The notes beneath the pieces were generated by a model. The model saw only the letters and a program-made list of their open reading frames with translations. It was not told the origin of the DNA and made no database searches. From positions 1-33,955 of the forward strand of contig CBDBBV010000001.1 of assembly GCA_965203265.1 (NCBI GenBank): DNA of 33,955 bases, given 5' to 3'. Source of the stretch: JAHRAW01 sp965203265. GTDB taxonomy: Bacteria; Pseudomonadota; Gammaproteobacteria; Arenicellales; Poriferihabitantaceae. Within the stretch, counting starts at the first letter, position 1. Each line of letters starts with the position of its first letter. Shown here piece by piece: positions 23,443 through 28,074 of this stretch. Made by a program: the position numbers and the translations under genes.

Positions 23443-23664
23443 ATGCCAACCCAACCGAAGCCGCGAGGCATCATCACCAAACTGGCCGAACTGGAGCAAC
23501 AAGCCCTCGCGCTGGTCGCGCAGATCAAACAAGCCAACCCCAGCGGCGAGGCGCCGCGCTGGGCGAATATCGCCCGCACCGACCTTCAACAGGGTTTCAT
23601 GGCCGCCAAGCGCGCGGCCTGGGGCGGCGATTCCGCACCACCGCCGCCGGATGAGGCGGCGTGA
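23443..23664 (+). CDS. Acb2-like small protein, candidate cyclic-nucleotide sponge (73 aa)
   Basis: Short helical protein. Residues 9-30 form one helix (ITKLAELEQQALALVAQIKQ). Residues 37-60 read APRWANIARTDLQQGFMAAKRA, which closely follows the RW-x-x-I-x-x-T-x-LQ-x-G-x-M-x-x-x-RA pattern I associate with Acb2. Acb2 is the small phage protein that binds CBASS and related cyclic nucleotide signals; homologs occur among structural genes of Mu-like Pseudomonas phages. This copy is shorter than the usual ~90-95 aa and has a Pro-rich tail in place of the family's aromatic end. AAGAGGT lies eight bases ahead of the ATG. The last 53 bases belong to the 60-bp direct repeat. Confidence 0.55.
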   Translation: MPTQPKPRGIITKLAELEQQALALVAQIKQANPSGEAPRWANIARTDLQQGFMAAKRAAWGGDSAPPPPDEAA

Positions 23665-23671
23665 ATTCGCC
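23612..23671. repeat. 60-bp direct repeat, copy 1
   Basis: This segment matches 24692-24751 at 59 of 60 positions (the difference is at 23640/24720), exactly 1080 bp apart. It covers the last codons and stop of the Acb2-like gene. The two copies bracket the promoter, unknown gene, HTH gene, terminator and hairpin element. Confidence 0.95.
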
Positions 23672-23696
23672 TAGCGGGTGAAAAAAAAGTGAAAAG

Positions 23697-23759
23697 GGGT
23701 TGTATTTCACAACCCGCGCGGTTATGATTGGATCTCGGTTGGCTATCGGGCTGGCCGAG
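23697..23759 (+). promoter_or_regulatory. Promoter, operator-like palindrome and 5' UTR hairpin of the accessory operon
   Basis: TTGTAT (23700-23705), 17 bases, then TATGAT (23723-23728) form a strong sigma70-type promoter. A perfect inverted repeat, GGGTTGT-ATTTC-ACAACCC (23697-23715), covers the -35 box and is a likely operator for the HTH protein coded second in the operon. A 10-bp stem with wobble pairs (23734-23743 with 23750-23759) begins about where transcription would start. GAGGAAA then precedes the ATG at 23792. Own promoter plus own terminator is the hallmark of a phage moron. Confidence 0.65.
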
Positions 23760-23791
23760 TACCACAAATCAATCACTACGAGGAAATCGAA

Positions 23792-24298
23792 ATGGCAGGT
23801 TACAACTACGCTGAAGGCATGAGCAACAACGCCGTCCGCGCCTACGATGTGGGCATGTTCACTCTCTCCAAACTCACCAAGTCCATGCTGGTTGACGCTG
23901 GGCTGGGGGGCATCACCGTGGCGTTCGCGCGGTGGTTGGCGGCGGAGAAAATCTGGGAGCCGGCGGAGTGGCACCACACCGGCGGCAGCTGGTACAACAA
24001 GTCGGATTTCTACGACTTGGACATGCTCAAAGAGCTCATCGATGAGGACTTCGAGTGGGTTCGTCCGACCACCAATCTGGCCGATCTGCGCGCCCGATTC
24101 GCCGCTCGCGGCACTGCTCCAACGGATGACGGCGTGCGGGTTGAGGGGGAATTTCCGGAGTGGGGTGGGACGCGCAAATCGCCGCGCGTGGTCGGCCACA
24201 CGAAATTCACGGGTACGCTTCGGGGGCAATGGATTCACTTGGATCGCGGCGGGAAAAAACGGGCCGATGGAAACCACATCCAGTGGACTCGGATATGA
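23792..24298 (+). CDS. Candidate anti-defence protein in Acr position (168 aa, unknown family)
   Basis: I do not recognise this protein. It is soluble and rich in Trp, with notable stretches SNNAVRAYDVGMFTLSKLT, WLAAEKIWEPAEWHHTGG, SWYNKSDFYDLDMLKELIDE and the ending DGNHIQWTRI. No membrane segment or nuclease motif is obvious. Several features are typical of anti-CRISPR loci in Mu-like phages: it is inserted just after head morphogenesis genes, has its own promoter with an inverted repeat, overlaps a 60-aa HTH gene (ATGA), and is closed by a strong terminator. Guilt by association makes an anti-defence role plausible. The target could be CRISPR, restriction or another system, and a non-defence moron remains possible. 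Confidence 0.55.
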   Translation: MAGYNYAEGMSNNAVRAYDVGMFTLSKLTKSMLVDAGLGGITVAFARWLAAEKIWEPAEWHHTGGSWYNKSDFYDLDMLKELIDEDFEWVRPTTNLADLRARFAARGTAPTDDGVRVEGEFPEWGGTRKSPRVVGHTKFTGTLRGQWIHLDRGGKKRADGNHIQWTRI

Positions 24299-24477
24299 AT
24301 AAAACAGCATCAGCGCGCACGCGGCGCATCTGCGAGTTGATCCGCACGGCACCGTGGCTGACGCAGGCGCAGATCGCGGAGCAAGTCGGTTGCTCTCAGC
24401 AGGCGGTGAGCAAAGTGTATTTGCGTGAGGCAGGCGGCCCGCTTCTCCCGGAGTACCCTCGCATCAAGCGGGTTTGA
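24295..24477 (+). CDS. Aca-like small HTH regulator (60 aa)
   Basis: Starts ATGA-coupled to the 168-aa gene. It is almost entirely one helix-turn-helix domain: RRICELIRTAPWLTQAQIAEQ (9-29), turn VGCS, recognition helix QQAVSKVYLREAG. Short HTH proteins directly behind an anti-CRISPR gene are called anti-CRISPR-associated (Aca) proteins and shut off the strong Acr promoter by binding inverted repeats. Here such a repeat lies over the -35 box at 23697-23715. I assign the Aca-like role from domain and context, not from similarity to a specific Aca family. Confidence 0.65.
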   Translation: MNKTASARTRRICELIRTAPWLTQAQIAEQVGCSQQAVSKVYLREAGGPLLPEYPRIKRV

Positions 24478-24491
24478 TTATTCAACAACAG

Positions 24492-24515
24492 CCCCCGCTT
24501 CGGCGGGGGTTTTTT
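24492..24515 (+). terminator. Rho-independent terminator of the accessory operon
   Basis: CCCCCGC-TTCG-GCGGGGG, a 7-bp all-GC stem with a stable TTCG tetraloop, is followed at once by six T. It lies 15 bases after the HTH stop codon. Confidence 0.95.
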
Positions 24516-24523
24516 ATGGGGTG

Positions 24524-24658
24524 CGGGTAGCGGGTAGTGGGGGGATTTCGGGGAGTGGAAATCCCGGCCCGGGGGCCGGGATTCCGGTTACCCCAATCCG
24601 GCGTATAGCCGGACGGGTCATCCATCACAATGGATGCAGGGATGGTAGCCGCTACCCG
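24524..24658. repeat. Cloverleaf-like multi-hairpin intergenic element (135 bp)
   Basis: The ends, CGGGTAGCGG (24524-24533) and CCGCTACCCG (24649-24658), are perfect inverted repeats. Between them lie three hairpins: 24557-24570 with 24573-24585 (GC-rich, one bulge), TCCGGC-GTATA-GCCGGA (24597-24613), and CATCCAT-CACA-ATGGATG (24619-24636). A perfect GGTAGC-C-GCTACC palindrome sits at 24644-24656. No ORF of note crosses it. It resembles REP/REPIN- or MITE-like chromosomal repeats; a structured RNA is the alternative. It makes up most of the 290-bp gene-free stretch 24478-24767. Confidence 0.55.
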
Positions 24659-24691
24659 GCGGCGGTGTCAAGCGCTTGCTCTGCCCGCCGG

Positions 24692-24751
24692 AGCGCGGCC
24701 TGGGGCGGCGATTCCGCACCGCCGCCGCCGGATGAGGCGGCGTGAATTCGC
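24692..24751. pseudogene. 60-bp direct repeat, copy 2: stranded 3' end of an Acb2-like gene
   Basis: This is a one-mismatch copy of 23612-23671. It still encodes the last 17 residues and stop of the Acb2-like protein (A-W-G-G-D-S-A then P-rich) but lacks everything upstream, so it is a gene remnant. It ends 16 bases before the HsdR-N gene stop. Confidence 0.8.
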
Positions 24752-24767
24752 CCTGGCTGGGCAAAAG

Positions 24768-25577
24768 TCAGGCGGAATCAAAGTCGGCTGTTGAACTGCC
24801 TGTGGTTTCCGTAGGTTTCCGCACAACCTTCTCCTTCTCCCGGGCTTTTTTCAACATTTCCCGCTTGACCAAACGCGCCGCAGCGTCCGCAGGCTCGCCC
24901 TCGAGCACATCCCGCTTTAGCACCCCCGGCAACAGTGCTTCGATGTCTTCATCCGTAACCTTGCCGACAACGGCCAGTCGTTTCAGTTCGCGCCGCAGTG
25001 CTGGAATGATTGCATCCGACCGAATCAGGGCAGCGAGCACGAACCGATTCACGGTCTGCGCCCGTTTGTGGTATGCGGCAATGGCGTCCTTGTTCATGCC
25101 GGATCTACAAAGTAGATACAACAGCGAAACATCGCTCGTTTTGCGAGACGACAGCGTGAGGAAGTCGAAATCGAGCACCAATTCATGGGAAACCGGGCGC
25201 TTGAAATTGATGCGATAGACCTGCCAGTGAATTCCGTTGGTCAAGACTACCCAGGGGATGCCCTCGTTTGCGCCGTAGTTGGTCGCCTGCTTGAGGTGGT
25301 TGTTTTTCAGCGTCAGGCCGATCGCCTTCACCTCGATCAGGTACTGGGTGGCGCCGTCAACCTGCACCGCAAGGTCGCAGTATGTGCTCTTAATGGCTAC
25401 CTCTCTGGTGATTTCCTGATACCGGTCGAACCCGAACACATCGGAGAGCATGTCGGTGATGATGGTGACTGTGTTTGACTCGTTGATGTCTCGGCGCTTG
25501 GCGTCTTCGAGTACCCGTTGAAAAACGTTGATCTGTTTTGTCAGGCGGTCTGCTACTTTCTTTGGAACGTTTGTCAT
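24768..25577 (-). CDS. Stand-alone HsdR N-terminal (PD-(D/E)xK-like) protein (269 aa)
   Basis: Resembles the N-terminal endonuclease domain of type I restriction R subunits (HsdR_N) without the helicase motor. The core shows TYCDLAVQVDGATQYLIEVKAIG, giving an Asp and an E-x-K pair in PD-(D/E)xK arrangement, then LKQATNYGANEGIPWVVLTNG, a common HsdR_N stretch. The C-terminal 110 residues are helical and Lys/Glu-rich. GGAGA precedes the ATG at 25577. It lies 44 bases behind the repressor on the same strand, so it should be expressed in the lysogen. Such an expression pattern suits a prophage-borne defence or superinfection gene, but no activity is shown. Moderate GC and longer AT codons set it slightly apart from its neighbours. 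Confidence 0.75.
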   Translation of the reverse strand: MTNVPKKVADRLTKQINVFQRVLEDAKRRDINESNTVTIITDMLSDVFGFDRYQEITREVAIKSTYCDLAVQVDGATQYLIEVKAIGLTLKNNHLKQATNYGANEGIPWVVLTNGIHWQVYRINFKRPVSHELVLDFDFLTLSSRKTSDVSLLYLLCRSGMNKDAIAAYHKRAQTVNRFVLAALIRSDAIIPALRRELKRLAVVGKVTDEDIEALLPGVLKRDVLEGEPADAAARLVKREMLKKAREKEKVVRKPTETTGSSTADFDSA

Positions 25578-25621
25578 CTGCTTTCTCCGTAGGGTGAGAA
25601 TTCAAGGTTGGTCACATGCCC

Positions 25622-25987
25622 CTACCCGCTGAAATCGCGAAAGCAATGCCGGAAGCAGGCTTGTAGATAGACGCGATAGCGGGCGTCGGCTTTTTTCCAC
25701 TCGCTCGCCAGCCAGTTAATCATGCATGCAAGTTCTTTGTCGATCTTGGGGTGGGCGCGCGCGGTTTCTACCGAGCCGAGCTGCTCCCGATTTCGTGGCG
25801 GGCCGATGTATATCTCCAAGTTGAGGGCATCGGCAATTTGTATGGCGTTTGACAATTTTATGTCCCTGCCATCGACGACGCTACGCACTTTACCGATTGG
25901 CAGATTCAACTTTTTTGCCGCCGGTCGCAACCCCCCCATTTGATCCACATATGCACGTGTTGCCAATATCAGTGTCTCTGGGTGCAT
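25622..25987 (-). CDS. Phage repressor-like HTH protein (121 aa)
   Basis: Leftward gene diverging from the early operon, in the position of the Mu c repressor. Residues 10-62 form an HTH of the kind 'YVDQMGGLRPAAKKLNLPIGKVRSVVDGR' followed by NAIQIADALNLEIYIGPPR. The LExYIGPPR ending is seen in proteobacterial XRE/S24 repressors, but no S24 peptidase follows, so RecA-stimulated self-cleavage is unlikely. The C-terminal 50 residues are helical (LACMINWLASEWKKADARYR). The ATG at 25987 is chosen from the HTH start; an extended -10 box ends seven bases before it, so the message may be leaderless. Confidence 0.75.
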   Translation of the reverse strand: MHPETLILATRAYVDQMGGLRPAAKKLNLPIGKVRSVVDGRDIKLSNAIQIADALNLEIYIGPPRNREQLGSVETARAHPKIDKELACMINWLASEWKKADARYRVYLQACFRHCFRDFSG

Positions 25988-26066
25988 GTGCAAATAATAG
26001 CACGCGCGGCGAAAAAGCAGTGTGCTAGGCTTGACACAATGCAATGAATAGCACAATAATTGTGTT
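25988..26066. promoter_or_regulatory. Divergent repressor/Cro promoter-operator region
   Basis: Rightward: TTGACA (26031-26036), 18 bases, AATAAT (26055-26060). Leftward: an extended -10, TG-C-TATTAT (complement of 25994-26002). A perfect CACAAT-A-ATTGTG palindrome (26052-26064) covers the rightward -10. Related half-sites of the TAGCACAAT type recur at 25998-26003, 26021-26027, 26035-26040 and, inside the Cro-like gene, 26091-26098. Predicted transcription starts fall on or next to both start codons. Confidence 0.7.
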
Positions 26067-26324
26067 ATGGATTGCACAACCACGCATATTATTGTGCTCA
26101 TTGAGCATCTGGCAGCCCGCGAATCGCTGTCGCCACGCACTGTGTCCCGCATCGTAACGGGCAGTGGGGACACCATCGACCGCCTAGCTGCGGGACACGA
26201 CATCACTACGCGCCGCGCCCATCGGGTAGTCCAAAACCTCTCCGACCGTTGGCCCGCCGACTTCGCTTGGCCCGCCGACATCCCCCGCCCCGAACCCCTG
26301 CCGGCTGGCGAGGAAGCAGCATGA
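26067..26324 (+). CDS. Cro/Ner-like early regulator (85 aa)
   Basis: First gene of the early operon, diverging from the repressor. Residues 8-60 form a compact helical DNA-binding domain (LSPRTVSRIVTGSGDTIDRL, then AGHDITTRRAHRVVQNLSD). They are followed by the W-P-x-x-x-x-WP-x-x-IPRP tail found in a family of small alphaproteobacterial phage regulators. It probably turns down the repressor and early promoters, as Ner does in Mu. The ATG at 26067 has no ribosome site and sits about where transcription should begin. Its stop overlaps the next small gene. Confidence 0.7.
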   Translation: MDCTTTHIIVLIEHLAARESLSPRTVSRIVTGSGDTIDRLAAGHDITTRRAHRVVQNLSDRWPADFAWPADIPRPEPLPAGEEAA

Positions 26325-26473
26325 ACCTACCCGCCCGCCACTTCTTTTCACCGCGTCCCGGCCGCGGCAATAGCCGGGGATTCCTCCGTGGTCTTTGGCG
26401 GGCGTGGCGAAAACCGCGCCCGCATTTTTTTGCCACGGCATACCACTTTTCCATGCGGAGTTTGTTGAGATGA
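26321..26473 (+). CDS. Small basic coupled ORF (50 aa)
   Basis: The ATG overlaps the Cro-like stop (ATGA) and the TGA overlaps the next ATG in the same way, so it is embedded in a translational chain. The peptide is Arg/Phe-rich (NLPARHFFSPRPGRGNSRGF, later RAWRKPRPHFFATAYHF). No family is recognised. In Mu this interval holds Kil and other small proteins, but I see no specific likeness. Confidence 0.5.
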   Translation: MNLPARHFFSPRPGRGNSRGFLRGLWRAWRKPRPHFFATAYHFSMRSLLR

Positions 26474-27282
26474 CAAAAAAGGTTGCGGCGAAAACGCCGG
26501 TAGCGGCGGGGGATGAGGATGCGGCGGCGAAGGAGGTTGCCGAGACGTTGATCTCGCTCGGTGAGACGGTGCACGTCGACATCAGCCTATCGGTGGATGA
26601 GCTAATAGATCGCGCGGTGCAGCGTCTCAACAGCGCCGCCGTGCGGATAGCGGTGGCAGGCATCGAATTGCTGGCGGCAAAGGCGAAGTGTGCGCATGGT
26701 GAATTTGCTCGCCTGTGCGAGCAGAGCACGGTGTCGCCAAGACAAACTCGCTACGCGATGAGCATCGCGCGTTGGTTGCTAGTTCTCCCCAAAACGGCAC
26801 AGTGTGCCGTTTTGCGATCAGCACAGCCCTCCAAATTGCGCGAGTTGGCGCGCCTCGACCCGGCGGAGCTCGAGGCGCTGGAAGCCGAGCAAGGCACGGA
26901 TGCCGAGGGGCTACTCGCCCTGCCCCGGCGCGAATTGGTGGCGATGGTCAACAAGCAGAAGCGAGACAGCGCCAAGCAGATCGAGCGGTTGGTGCAGTTG
27001 GAGACGGCGTTGGCGGATCCGACCAGCAAAGAGGCATGGGTCGAACACACCGACCGCCTCCACCGCCAGATGGACGAGCTGAGCACGCAAGCGCAGTTGC
27101 GCATCGAGGAGATGGTCGAGACGGTGCAGCGTTGGAGCACGGCGAGAGTTACTGCCCACGGACGGCGGGTGAAGACTTATACGGGGCGGGTCATTCAGCA
27201 GATCGACATGTTGGACGAGACTATCGCCACGGCGCGGGCGGCGTGTCAGGCGGCCATCGAGCGCATCGAGGCGAAGGACTGA
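26470..27282 (+). CDS. DUF3102-like early protein (270 aa)
   Basis: An acidic N-terminal stretch precedes a DUF3102-like domain (about 50-105), with AVAGIELLAAKAKCAHGEFARLCE and SPRQTRYAMSIARW. This is the pattern of proteins in which a helix pair with an HGEF motif precedes an HTH-like segment. A long coiled coil follows (about 150-270). It probably binds DNA as an oligomer, and its role in the early operon is unknown. A perfect 10-bp inverted repeat lies inside the gene at 26791-26813. Confidence 0.65.
   Translation: MTKKVAAKTPVAAGDEDAAAKEVAETLISLGETVHVDISLSVDELIDRAVQRLNSAAVRIAVAGIELLAAKAKCAHGEFARLCEQSTVSPRQTRYAMSIARWLLVLPKTAQCAVLRSAQPSKLRELARLDPAELEALEAEQGTDAEGLLALPRRELVAMVNKQKRDSAKQIERLVQLETALADPTSKEAWVEHTDRLHRQMDELSTQAQLRIEEMVETVQRWSTARVTAHGRRVKTYTGRVIQQIDMLDETIATARAACQAAIERIEAKD
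26791..26813 (+). promoter_or_regulatory. Perfect intragenic palindrome
   Basis: AAAACGGCAC (26791-26800), AGT, GTGCCGTTTT (26804-26813): 10-bp perfect arms with a 3-base centre, inside the DUF3102-like gene. The stem ends in four T, so it could act as a weak terminator or attenuator, or be a protein-binding site. Confidence 0.5.
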
Positions 27283-27683
27283 TGACGCACAAAGCCCTAT
27301 TCGTCGTCCGCTCCCGCTCCGGCGAACTCGCCGACCACTGGATTGCGGGGTTCGCCAGCAGGATGTATCTGCATGACGGCTGGCGTGACCACCCCGCGCT
27401 ACCGCCGATGCGGTTGCGCAACGGCAAGGCGGTGGCCGGGCAGCGCGATACATACAGCCATCCGGATCGGGCGCGGGTGGACGCGATGATCGAACTAGCT
27501 TGCCTAGCGGATGGGCGCGGCGGGGCGGCCATCTTGACGCGGGCGACGGTGCGGCGGGTGCTGGACAAGCATTACGACTTGCAGGGGGTGCGGTTTGCGC
27601 TGCGGCGGTATCCGCCACGGGCAAATTCAAATTCGCACGCGCGGGCGAATTTGCACTCCACGCGCGGGGGGCGGGCGCGGTGA
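27282..27683 (+). CDS. Early protein of unknown function (133 aa)
   Basis: TGATG overlap with the DUF3102-like gene sets the start. The protein has a mixed fold with HWIAGFASRMYLHDGWRDHP and IELACLADGRGGAAILTRATVRRVLDK, and ends in a basic, Asn/His/Arg-rich tail. I do not recognise it. A perfect 9-bp hairpin (CAAATTCGC / GCGAATTTG, 27628-27653) lies within its last codons, shortly before the GTG start of the next gene. Confidence 0.6.
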   Translation: MTHKALFVVRSRSGELADHWIAGFASRMYLHDGWRDHPALPPMRLRNGKAVAGQRDTYSHPDRARVDAMIELACLADGRGGAAILTRATVRRVLDKHYDLQGVRFALRRYPPRANSNSHARANLHSTRGGRAR

Positions 27684-27916
27684 TCACACACCATTTTTTC
27701 GGTTGGGACGGCACCCGCGAGCGCACGGGGCGCACGCAGGGCGAGTTGGTTTCCTTGTTCAATTCGATCAATCGCGGCCAGCGGCGGGTGCGGGTGATGA
27801 TTTACCAAGTGCCCGCAGGGATAAACAGTTTTTACGATGTGCGCAATCATGTCCCCCAAGTGGACGGCGCGCGGTTGGTGTTTGCGTTCGACGCCGGCGG
27901 GCGCGGGGGGGCGTGA
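27680..27916 (+). CDS. Early protein of unknown function (78 aa, GTG start)
   Basis: GTGA overlap with the upstream stop gives a GTG start. Compact mixed sequence: ITHHFFGWDGTRERTGRTQG, a helical ELVSLFNSINRGQRR, strands VRVMIYQVPAG and ARLVFAFDAGG. It is too short and unfamiliar to classify. It lies two genes ahead of the transposase. Confidence 0.6.
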   Translation: MITHHFFGWDGTRERTGRTQGELVSLFNSINRGQRRVRVMIYQVPAGINSFYDVRNHVPQVDGARLVFAFDAGGRGGA

Positions 27917-28074
27917 TGCCGAGATTGTCCAACCGCCCGGCGTCTTACCACAAGCGTTGTGCGCGTTCGGCGCGGGCGCAAAAGTGGGCGCGGCGCAATG
28001 CGGCGCGGCGGCGGGCGGTTTGCTACGAGCGCGGCTGGCGGCCGGGTGTCGAGGATGAGCGGGTGGCGAGATGA
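27916..28074 (+). CDS. Small Arg-rich early protein (52 aa)
   Basis: Starts at a TGATG overlap and ends in an ATGA overlap with the transposase gene. Very basic (KRCARSARAQKWARRNAARR), with one Cys near residue 15 and one near residue 36. It may bind nucleic acid. No family is recognised; the double coupling supports it as a real gene. Confidence 0.5.
   Translation: MPRLSNRPASYHKRCARSARAQKWARRNAARRRAVCYERGWRPGVEDERVAR

Noticed and set aside
23700..23728. Reading the inverted repeat at 23697-23715 as a terminator for the upstream operon
   Set aside because: No T-run follows it on the plus strand, and it coincides with a good promoter, so an operator fits better.
24425..24745. Open frame of 106 codons across the terminator and hairpin element
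   Set aside because: It crosses a strong terminator and the hairpin region and only its last 17 codons match a protein, as a repeat remnant.
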